15,540 nucleotides of DNA, from positions 3,511,611-3,527,150 of the forward strand of contig NW_019091416.1 in NCBI RefSeq assembly GCF_001949145.1, given 5' to 3'. Under the pieces are notes generated by a model, which was given only the letters and a program-made list of their open reading frames with translations, was not told the origin of the DNA and ran no database searches. Below are positions 1-8,251 of the stretch, piece by piece (positions within the stretch are counted from its first letter, which is position 1; every line of letters starts with the position of its first letter). The translations under genes were made by a program, and so were the position numbers. This DNA comes from Acanthaster planci (lineage: Eukaryota; Echinodermata; Asteroidea; Valvatida; Acanthasteridae).

Positions 1-400
1 CTCCTCGGATCCTTTTGAGTCTTCCTAAGAGAGATCTCTAGCCACCCCAGTAGACCCTCATCAGACCCGGCCCTGTGCCCTACGTTGCCACTTGTGGCAT
101 TCATCAAAGTGGTAACCCATGATGAGCGTGTATCCATGACCATCGTTTGGTGGCTAACTGGTGGTCTACCAGACTTACCAGCCTATGGACCTCTCCCTTC
201 CTGAAGACTCGGGGCAAAAACACAACCAGGACAGTGGCATCCTGAAATCTTGTTCCACCAAGGTGATCGTCGTTCTACTGGACAAACTATTCATTGGCTG
301 GTGATACAGCAACACACAGATGCACCAAGGTGAGGTGTTGTCTCTTACCGGAGTGTGCGGAGAAATAAATGAACAGAAAATTAAAGTAAAAGTAAACATA
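1..400 (-). repeat. Interspersed repeat, left copy (inverted relative to 13707-14104)
   Basis: Read on the minus strand, this stretch aligns over nearly its whole length with 13707-14104 on the plus strand. Shared blocks include CTGTATCACCAGCCAAT, AGAACGACGAT, CCCCGAGTCTTC, CCAGTTAGCCAC and AACGATGGTCATGGATACA, in the same order and with similar spacing. Short indels put the two copies in different reading frames, so I read them as decayed non-coding copies of one element, not exons. The copy runs off the left window edge, so its true end is unknown. The family was not recognised. Confidence 0.8.
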
Positions 401-2807
401 CAGAATTAGGGATACCATAGAAATCTACAAATACTTCATTGTCACAACTTCCCAGTTATGCTCATCAAACTAAGTATGGGTAATAGATCTGGTAAGAAAG
501 TTTGATTTTTTATGAAGAAAATAAAGTCCTGAGTATAGACCTATATCATGAGGCTGCCATTTTTGTCTTGTTCCCCATACACCCATTGGCAATGGTAATA
601 CAACTTCACATATTGATGAAAGGGGAACAGACTATTTTTCCATCCAGCCTCATCAGTTTGGTAAATTTGCTTTGAATAGTAGAAAAGCAAGATGGCTGCA
701 CCCTGAGAGAGGTCTTTAGTGCCCATTTGTACTCAAGTTAACAAACTCATTTTAGTTCACACATTAAGTCTGTAATTGCTTGGTTTTAACATTGAGGGTT
801 GCACTACACCAATACGCACCCATAGGAAACAGTGCAAATTGGACCAAAATAGTGCCACCTGTTGACTCTCGTGAAGAGGTTGGCCTCCATTTTTTCACTG
901 GAAATTCAAGATTATGGCCAGAAGATCACTTTTCATTACAATTTCATGGGGGGTAGCCTCAAAAATGTTTTTTATTTGCCTTTGAACAAAGATACCCCCA
1001 AAATAGCAGTAAAACTAAGTGCTCATTTCTTAATGTAGCGGCCCGCCTCTATCCAAAATAGGTCCGTGATATGGGGCTTTTTGTGAAAGAAATACCCCAA
1101 ACTTGAAACTATTAGGCCTAAATTCGGGATTGATAGAAATATTTCTATAACGCCTCCTGATTATGGCCTGTCTCGTAAAAATCCGGGGATAACAAAATAC
1201 TACTGAGCTTGTGCACAGAAATACAACAATTTGGTGAATTGCACCCTGACAGTTGGTGATTGGTACATTATGTTAAAAGTTAAACAGCAATTTAAATGTA
1301 CAATAACAAGACCTGTATACAATTTCTACCACAAAGCTGCAGCAAAGTTAGTGTGTTTAATTTTATTTGTTTGATAAATGTACAGTGGAAAAAAACCATT
1401 CTCAACTAATTTTTTGCAAAACTAGTTTCAAGATCTACCATCGGGAGTTTCAAAGTAATCATGTCGTAATCTAGCATTACTGTTAGTGTGTGACATGTTA
1501 TCTAGTGAATTTTTCACTTTGATATGTAGTGTGTGAAGCTGAGACACAGAGGGTTCCATCAGGACCACGGATCAGACAAAGATTGATCGGACACTGGAAA
1601 TCAGCAAAGACCAAGAAAGAAAAACAGGCAGCCTGTCTGTTAAAAAAGGGGGAAATCATTCCCAAGAGTGCATTTGTCATTTAAATAAGTTTTATAGAAT
1701 AACTAACAGATACTTCAAGCCTAAGGAGGGAAAGATTAATTATTTGTCACAGGACTTAAAGCATTCTATTCATCAGACTGGGTAATCAGCAGGTATAATT
1801 TTACTTCTAATCCACTAAACTATTCTCTTTCTCTTTTACTCACTAAAGTAGATTTTAATAGGAGCCCATCACAAGGAACATAATCTTTTCAGTACACATC
1901 AATCTAATAAGAGGCAAAATGGTTCACTTAATTAAATTAAAGTAAATTAAATTAAACTGCATAGTCTCTGGAGAAGTAATAAATGGGGAGGGGTTAAATA
2001 AAAAATGTCAATATTTGTCGGGGTGAGACTTAATTTAAGATAGAAAAACTGCGCTGCAGAATCGGTTGCAACAGAAAAGAGGGGCCATATTTTAAGACGG
2101 GTATGAACAGAAAAGCGGATAATGGTAAGAGCGGGAAATATAAGTTGATTTTGGCAAAAGGAAATCAGATCATTTTTGAACACTTTCAAATTCACCTTGA
2201 AACTAAGAGATCTAGCAGTAATATAACTTGAATGAAAGTATTTTCGCACTTTAAAAAGCACTGATCAAAATGAATATTTTGAAATAGCATGTTTAATAGG
2301 AAAACTACTGAAACGTGCAGTGTTATAGTTTGGTCCATCACAAGTCCTTTCACAAGACCAGTTTGGAACAGGGTGAGCAATAACAAACAGGTACTTTTGT
2401 CACAGTTCAGTGAACAGCTTAGGACTTGGTTTGGTTTGGCTCGGTTTATTCAGTTTCACACATCACAGTAAGAATATAATGAAGCACAGTTATTTACAGC
2501 ATGAAAAAGGGGTGATGAATGGCAGATACAAGGCAGAAAGCAAACGCCTTTAGATGACCTGGTCCCTTATTTGTCACAATAATATCCATGTACAGCTATA
2601 ATTACAAGGTAGAGCAGAGAGAGATTAAAAAAATGTAAGATTAAAGTAATTGTGATGACTTCAACACAACATTGGAAAACTTGCATAGATAAAGCTTTTG
2701 GTTTATTTTTTACCTTGGCATATCGCCATAGAGAACAAACTGAAATCCGTGCGTCCACCACTGAATGTGATGCCCTGATCCTGTAATCCGTAACAACACT
2801 GACCTGA
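401..2807. other. AT-rich stretch with no supported gene
   Basis: No reading frame here shows domain similarity, coding-like composition or a convincing splice pair. The longest frames (a 104-residue minus frame near 1947-2261 and shorter ones) are what chance would give in AT-rich DNA. Small structures are present: a 14-base perfect palindrome TAGAAATATTTCTA near 1133-1146 and a simple AT repeat near 1929-1956. A short lysine-rich plus frame near 1529-1681 is open for about 50 codons but has no supporting signal. The stretch could be intron or intergenic DNA of a gene whose last exon is the candidate at 2821-3146. Confidence 0.5.
1929..1956. repeat. AT-rich simple repeat
   Basis: Imperfect repeats of AATTA / TAAAT units, interrupted by one AGT. 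This is ordinary low-complexity sequence. Confidence 0.6.
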
Positions 2808-2820
2808 CAAAGACTCGCAG

Positions 2821-3146
2821 CCCCAAGGATTGATGAGGAGTCCATCAGGAAGAAGGTCAAGGATGGAGATGCATTCCTACCAAAGGTACACCCCATCCCA
2901 GGACAGAGAAGAGAGGCACTGTACTTTCATCCTGAGGAGAGGCCATCAGGAGAGGAAGCCAATACAACACCTTCCAGAGGAAGGAAGAGCGAAAGAGGAC
3001 ACTGCAGTCTAACATTACTACATTTCAGGAAGACAGGGGATCATCTTCCTGACCCACACATCCAGGAAAAGAGAGTCGCAGGTAGACAGATAACCAGGTC
3101 ATATATCCTATCATCACCTATGACCCAAAGAGATACTCTACAGTAA
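2821..3146 (+). CDS. Candidate 3'-terminal exon, unknown protein
   Basis: A plus-strand frame is open from 2808 to a TAA at 3144-3146, about 110 codons, without an initiating ATG at its start, as expected for an internal or last exon. It follows a possible acceptor (GACTCGCAG, exon from 2821). The product would begin PRIDEESIRKKVKDGDAFLP and is rich in Arg, Lys, Glu and Pro, so it is likely disordered; no domain is recognised. The patch is more GC-rich than its surroundings, and an AATAAA follows 77 bases after the stop, which supports a last exon. Against it, the other strand is also open in part, with a possible donor CAG/GTCAGT on the minus strand, and chance frames of this length occur elsewhere in the window. 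A donor-like AAG/GTACAC at 2885/2886 could also make this a 65-base internal exon. No upstream partner exon was found. Confidence 0.3.
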
Positions 3147-3222
3147 ACTGAGCAGATAGTCTGATAGACAATGCTGTACATATTGCCTCATGCACCTAAC
3201 TGTTGAAATCTATTGTGAATTT

Positions 3223-3228
3223 AATAAA
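3223..3228 (+). promoter_or_regulatory. Candidate polyadenylation signal
   Basis: A canonical AATAAA lies 77 bases after the stop of the candidate terminal exon at 2821-3146. In AT-rich DNA the hexamer alone is weak evidence; its place after the open frame is what makes it worth noting. Confidence 0.3.
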
Positions 3229-3317
3229 GCAAAAATATGATAGAAAAACTTCAGACACCAAACGAAACGATCTTTAAACCTTGCATCTTGCCTAAAAGAT
3301 CTTGAAAACGTAATAAT

Positions 3318-3579
3318 TTAGAAATACTTGCCCTGTACGGGGCGAGAATACATATTCCAAGACTTATCCTTGTTTGAAATTCTCTTGCTCAGGATTGCCA
3401 TCATATCTGGTCCACCGATCCAGTTGGCAGCCTTGTTCACCAGGACTCTAGGTCCAAGCACCAGGAAGCATTCATCCGAGGAGAATGGAAGAATAGCAGT
3501 GCCTGCAGACATGATCGGTGTGGCTCGCCGAAAGGGAGCTGGTGGTTGGTTGAAACACTCCCAACGGCTGCCTTGTTGC
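3318..3579 (-). CDS. Candidate exon, unknown protein (minus strand)
   Basis: The minus strand is open for 87 codons from an acceptor-like AACCAG (exon from 3579 downward) to a TAA at 3320-3318. The frame uses G/C-ending codons in its central part and contains WECFNQPPAPFRRATP, an internal ATG at 3512-3510, and FLVLGPRVLVNKAANWIGGP. It is distinctly more GC-rich than the flanks. No family is recognised. A second minus frame and a plus frame (3328-3591) are also open over parts of this block, so the strand call is uncertain. It could be a real exon, a pseudogene fragment or part of an old repeat. Confidence 0.3.
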
Positions 3580-4757
3580 CTGGTTCATTAATCCAGTCTG
3601 CAGTCCAAAAATGATAGAAGCAACGACCCTGCCACAAACGCCCCTGCAGCGAGACAGTCGTATAACACCAACATCTGAGAGGAACAGTAGAAAGGAAATA
3701 ACAATTAATTGGAACGGGATGGCCAGAAAATCATCTGTGAGTCAAAATCTGCACTCAAGAGGACGATAGGCAGTACAGGCTGAAAAAATGTGCTTTAAGA
3801 ATTTTCTCGTAAAAGTTTGTTTACTCGGCTATGTTTGGTTCATGACCATATAAGTCGACATTATTATACAGAATAATGGAAATGAGATTGGGCATTTAAT
3901 GACATTAAATGGTTATAAATTTCGGCTTGTTTGACTAAAAAGAAATTCACTTTAGCAAATAAACTATCAATGAACAACATTAAACTAACCAAACAATTGC
4001 CTCTACAACCTGGATGGGGGAACAAATTTGATCGTAATTTGTGTTCTTTGAAACAGTATACACCTATTTACCACATGGAACAGTAACAACCAATTTGGTT
4101 CTAGTAGTAATAATTTTAAAATACCAAACCCATAATACGTCTTCAGCATCTCATTAAAATTACCCTCCGTCGGTATTATTTTCAAGTAACTTTTCTGAAG
4201 AGCTTGCAAGAACTGTCAGGCTTACCTAGACCGTAGGTGAACTATTTGGCTGGGATAGGAGTTGCACAGATATTTGTTTACATATTTTACATGAAACAAC
4301 TAGGAAAAGAATCTCCCCGTACTAATATTATATTAAACCAAAACAGGAACAGAAAATGTGATGATTGCTTTGCCTCGTAATAGCGTCTTCTTGATATATA
4401 GTTATCCCCAAACGGTACTTTTTTGAGACCTTGTCGTAGACCCGTGCACACCTTTAAGACTCGGCACTCGGTAAAATGTATTGAACTTTAAGAGACCAAC
4501 TCTCTGAAATTATCATAACCGGAAAAGTCTGAATCACCGAGGAGCGAAATTTATGTTCATCTCCCGAAGGTATGTTGTTGCCAATGATAAAATATCTCTG
4601 CTGTTTAACTGCTGTTTTGTGAAAGTCATACAGAACGGGAAAACTGGACAGTGCGGACCATTACACAGCGGTAAAGGACACAGCTAGAGGACTACCCCCC
4701 CCACCCCAGCCGTTGCCCTTTTCTCTTTGCCCGATCAGCTTTCCATCATTCGGGTGA
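3580..4757. other. Intergenic or intronic DNA, no supported gene
   Basis: AT-rich sequence with only short chance frames on both strands. A C-rich run (AGGACTACCCCCCCCACCCC) near 4687-4706 precedes the foldback structure. No RNA gene or domain was seen. Confidence 0.45.
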
Positions 4758-4905
4758 TTCACAATAGTGCGCCTCCAAGAGTTTGCAAGGTGTTGACCAA
4801 TTACAGTGCGCGAAATCTGTCGACCCTTTCCAAACACGCATTCGGTCGACAGATTCTGCGCACTGGTTGGTCAACGCGTTGCAAACCCAGGCGCACTGTT
4901 GTGAA
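4758..4905. repeat. Long imperfect foldback hairpin
   Basis: A left arm (4758-4825, 68 bases) pairs with a right arm (4844-4905, 62 bases) around an 18-base loop (4826-4843). By hand alignment about 55 of 62 aligned positions are complementary, with two small gaps. The innermost arm AATCTGTCGACC / GGTCGACAGATT is perfect for 12 bases, and blocks GTTGACCAA, CAGTGCGC and AGTGCGCCT also pair exactly. The arms are CpG-rich, unlike the flanks. This fits a foldback or MITE-type transposable element, or a transcribed long hairpin. No target-site duplication was found at these boundaries. Confidence 0.8.
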
Positions 4906-4994
4906 ACGCTTGTATTTTGCGACATATCGCCGATTACGGGCTATTGCAATAGTTCTCGTCTATGCGAGAAGAAAATTAAGAAAAAAAAATATAT

Positions 4995-5198
4995 CGTGCC
5001 TCAGGGGAGGGAAAGAGGGGGCACTTGCCCCCCCCCCGGAAAATGGGAGAACATTAAAAGAATGAAAAAAAAAGAAATCAATATGAGGAAATGAGATAAA
5101 ACTCAGTGGGTTTAACATAAATGATCAATTCTCATAATTTCCCCACCCAATAGGGAAAAATGGTTTGCCCCCCTAGGAAAAATCCTGGCGACGCCAAT
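4995..5198 (-). mobile_element. Short non-autonomous element-like repeat
   Basis: On the minus strand the segment begins TTGGCGTCGCCAGGATTTTT, continues through a G-run (CTAGGGGGGCAAACC), and ends with a second G-rich block (GGGGGGGCAAGTGCCCCC) followed by TCTTTCCCTCCCCTGAGGCA. I recall this arrangement (GGCGTAGCCAGGATTTTT-type start plus GGGGGGCA blocks) as a common short repeat in marine invertebrate genomes, where its translation gives a typical GVARIF-like string; the minus frame here reads GVARIFPRGA. It has no coding capacity for mobility. The boundaries are approximate, and the family name would need a repeat library. Confidence 0.55.
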
Positions 5199-6564
5199 CG
5201 TTGAGCAGCTGGAGAGGAGGTGTGAAGTCGGGCAGTAACGGGATGCAGAAACTGGGACGCTGATAGCAAAACCTGGACAGCAGATGGATCGATTACATAT
5301 CAATAATTGGGTGGTGAAAGTTGATCATGTTAAATGCATTACCTGGATGCCAACAGTAGATAATGAAAGCCTTGCATATTGTATTGTTTGTGTTGTAAAC
5401 CATTTCCAATGAAATCCATTATTATGTTGGAAACTGTAAGAGCAAAAAATATACTTTTAATCGAGAAAGGAAAATCCGGGCAACGCAAATGTGGCATCGA
5501 TATCACATAGGAAAAATTAGGGCACCTTGAAAGCAATTAATAAAATAGGCTTACAAAATACAGTCAAATACCGATAAGAAAAACACTGTTAATACAAGGT
5601 CACGTTTGTAACAAGGATAGCTTTAGGTCCCAAGTCTTACTGAAAATATAAGGTATCTGAATAGGGTAATTTGTAAAGTCTGAAGGTCCTTGTTAACAGT
5701 GTTCCACTGTATACCAAGAATTGTGGTGTACTCGCATTGTTTTGCTTTGCTCTGTATGTTTCACATCACAAAGAGTCCCAACATGTTATAAGTCAATCTT
5801 GCTTTCCATTTTCATTCCTAACAATAACGAGAGTGTTAGGCAGGAAGACATACCGACAACAGTTGTTCTGGATGACAAAAGTAAGGGAATTAGAATTCGT
5901 GCCCCGGAAACTGTTCGTTAAAGAGCACCCTAGTTTTAAGGGCACAAAAGCACACTTAGGAAACACTGTTTCAAGGCAAAAGCAAGCACAATATTTCCAT
6001 GTACATAAATATAGTGTGTTCGCGCAGCGACTATGGTGACTGCAGCCACTTCACAGCCCGATAAGAACGTAATTAGACAAATTCTCAGCGTTGCGTTGTT
6101 GAAGAGGAAACACAGTTTGAAGATAAATTTGCCAGCCACTAGTATTAAGCGAAGCTATGGAAAAATGCATTTTTGAGGCCATAATTGGGCATTTCAAATC
6201 GATCTCGCCTGTGCAGTGTCTCAGGAGTTCCTGTGGCCCATGGGTTCTTGCGAGACAAATTACACGAGCTGCGCTTCTTGGGTTAAACATGAAAATCGGT
6301 TTTTCTCCATTTTTGCAAAGCATTGATGGAATGATACACAGAGTAAATCACCAACTCCCAAATTCGCTAATTTTGACAAATTGCAGTACATGCATATCCT
6401 ATACACTACCTTTAAATCGCCTGACTACACACGGGCAATAACCAATTCCTGCTGCTTCCGCCTTTATCTGTGAAAAAGTACAATTTTCAAAGCGGAAACT
6501 AGCAAAGTATCGTCAAGCAGAAAACAACTGCTGAATTACCGCTGTCATCAGAGATCTCTTGCAC
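5199..6564. other. No supported gene
   Basis: Several frames of 60-100 codons are open on both strands (for example 5737-6039 and 6157-6441 plus, 6051-6323 minus), but they overlap one another, lack domain signatures and have AT-rich, non-biased codons. I see no RNA gene. Introns of the minus-strand unit at 6565-6765 could lie here, since its donor points into this stretch. Confidence 0.4.
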
Positions 6565-6765
6565 CTGAGGACTCTCCACAGAGATTTGGTTGCAAGTTCC
6601 CCACTTCGACCACCCTACGGTCCCTCGTCTGTACGTATACGCAGTTTGTTGCCTCCGAGCTTTTGACGAAAGGAACTTCAACATGCAGAGAATGCAGGAG
6701 ACAACATCTAAACCAAAGATGCCGAAAGGTAGGAAGGTGTCAACGGTGTTTTCACAAAGTGACAA
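6565..6765 (-). pseudogene. Exon-like unit, copy A (paralogue of 15076-15297)
   Basis: Minus-strand frame of 67 codons containing VDTFLPFGIFGLDVV, then SCILCMLKFLS, then ARRQQT, and further on WSKWG. A hydrophobic segment of about 20 residues followed by basic residues resembles a membrane helix with a positive flank. It aligns codon for codon with copy B, with in-frame gaps of 1 and 3 codons, and ends at a donor-like CAG/GTGCAA at the same aligned position and phase 0 as in B. The frame stays open well upstream (to about 6870) but has no in-frame ATG. The ATG of copy B aligns here with an out-of-frame ATG because of a small indel, so this copy may be a broken paralogue or an internal exon. 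The family is not recognised. Confidence 0.45.
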
Positions 6766-6955
6766 TGCATTCCCAGAAAATGGCTCCTTTTTAAGGACAT
6801 TATTTTCGATTATAATGTGATGGATTAGCTGAGATTTGTTTTGTACAATGTTAACTTAATTCATGACTAGATGTAGGAAACTGTTTTGATTTATAGTAAT
6901 TTATTTTTACCCAGCTGAAACCAAGATTAAAACCAGAAGGTCCTTATTCTTTTCC
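6766..6955. repeat. Upstream flank shared with 15298-15518
   Basis: Similarity to the copy B neighbourhood continues weakly beyond the exon-like unit. The plus-strand block CTGAAAC followed by an AGGTCCTTATTCTT-like string at about 6915-6955 matches CTGAAAC and AAAGGTCTTTATTCTT at about 15484-15518. On the minus strand both copies show a TTTCAG at the CTGAAA position, a possible shared splice acceptor. The duplicated unit is therefore longer than the coding-like part, about 390-450 bases. Confidence 0.4.
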
Positions 6956-7947
6956 GTACTTCATTGAACATTGTTTTTCAGTAGAAAAATAACACAAAGA
7001 AATTTGTTACACTACCGTTCGATAAATTTTGGCCACGCGCGCACCTGTTCGTTTTCAACATTTGTTCTTCTACTTTATATTATGTATGTCTTCCAACACT
7101 TCAAAAGTTATTGACGCCCTTGGTTTTCCAACTTCAAATGGCTTTTCCAACTTCCATTTCAAAGGGTATACCAAAAAAAATCGTTTGAGAATAAAAACCA
7201 CAAAACAAAAAGAAGCAGGCAAAACTAGGCAACCTTCGATGACGTGCAGCGTTCGTGCCAGAAACCCCTTCTCACCCTTGTTTCGATGTAATGCTTTATT
7301 ATCATTTGTTATGGAGAGATTTGGCAAAGAGTGATATATATCTAACGGACTGTCATCCGGAGTTACAGAAAGATTCTTGCCAATATCAGGATCATAACTA
7401 GGTCACAAGAGGTGCAATTCCTTGATCCCAATACGTTCAGGGTGCTGTACGGCTTAATGTCACCGATAAATTATAATCATCGTAATTCCAAATTTTTCTA
7501 TGGAACGGGTGAACCCGAGCAATGACAGGGCTTATATCTACGTTATATATGTGTAGATATCAGCATGTTCAGACAAAATTATTGTTTCTGAGAGGAACTT
7601 CCTTCAAATTCCTAGTCAGAAAAGGACCTCTGGTAAATATTAATCTTTGAACTGCTAGCCTTGCGCCATTGAAGATATTACCTTGCTAAGACCTATGTCA
7701 TTGAAGATTATTCTAATCAGAATTCAGTAAGTTGTGTGAAACAATTTCCAGACTATGGTAGTGTCAATTACCATGCCTCATTACACAAATCGATGGATAG
7801 CACCATTTATAATGCTTGCTGAGGGATATCCCTCCCCTCCCCCCAAAAAAGGCAAGACAAGGTACAAACCAAATCATGGAATGTATAATAAAAAAACGAC
7901 AAAAAGAGAAGTCAGGATTTTTTATATTTATAAAAAAGGTAAGGCAG
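6956..7947. other. Region upstream of the amidohydrolase; start exon not located
   Basis: The amidohydrolase needs a start codon upstream of 7948, either in an exon here or further left. Frames at 7029-7334 (+) and 7070-7327 (-) overlap each other and show no signal peptide, domain or convincing donor. A CpG-containing patch near 7033-7050 and a small hairpin (arms ATATCTAC 7534-7541 and GTAGATAT 7553-7560) are visible. I could not identify a promoter or first exon with confidence. Confidence 0.4.
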
Positions 7948-8251
7948 GGACTAAGCAAGCCGACATTATCTTCTACGGGGGTGACATTATCACTATGGAG
8001 GAGTCCGATGCCAATTCACTGGGTAGCGCAGCAGATCCTCCACCAAAGGTCGAGGCCGTGGCCATCAGTGGTGACACCTTCCTGGAAGTGGGTACCATGG
8101 ATAAGGTCTTCAGGCACGCCGGGAATAAGACCCAGGTGATCTTCCTGAACCAGCAGACGCTAATGCCGGGTTTCATTGAACCTCACCAGCATGCCATACT
8201 GTGTGCCCACATGCGCAGCCAGTATGTCAACATCAGTGCCCTTAAATACAG
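7948..8251 (+). CDS. Amidohydrolase exon 1 seen (N-terminal sandwich, HxH)
   Basis: Encodes the opening beta-strands QADIIFYGGDIITMEE and EAVAISGDTFLEVGTMDKVF, then LMPGFIEPHQHAIL with the first two metal-ligand histidines. It ends at TACAG/GTAGAG (last base 8251, phase 2); joining to the next exon gives LKYRSYEDI. The upstream border is uncertain: AAGGCAG before 7948 or CTAAG before 7956 could be the acceptor. The frame stays open back to an ATG at 7755, but that extension reads like intron (low complexity, AT-rich, family-unlike), so the start codon is probably in a separate upstream exon. Confidence 0.85.

Noticed and set aside
1529-1681. Short lysine-rich plus-strand frame after a possible acceptor
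   Set aside because: Only about 50 codons, no domain, and no clear exon partner or polyadenylation signal.
2567-2896. 109-codon minus-strand frame, with a donor-like CAG/GTCAGT inside
   Set aside because: Only the part opposite the plus-strand candidate exon looks non-random; the rest is AT-rich and unstructured. It is kept only as an alternative strand reading.
4727-5065. 112-codon plus-strand frame
   Set aside because: It runs through the foldback hairpin and into the short repeat; hairpin pairing explains the sequence and no domain is seen.
7534-7560. Small hairpin ATATCTAC / GTAGATAT
   Set aside because: Eight-base AT-rich arms with an 11-base loop are expected by chance in this composition.
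7755-7947. N-terminal extension of the amidohydrolase to the ATG at 7755
   Set aside because: The translated extension is low-complexity and unlike any family N-terminus, and intron-like composition is more likely.
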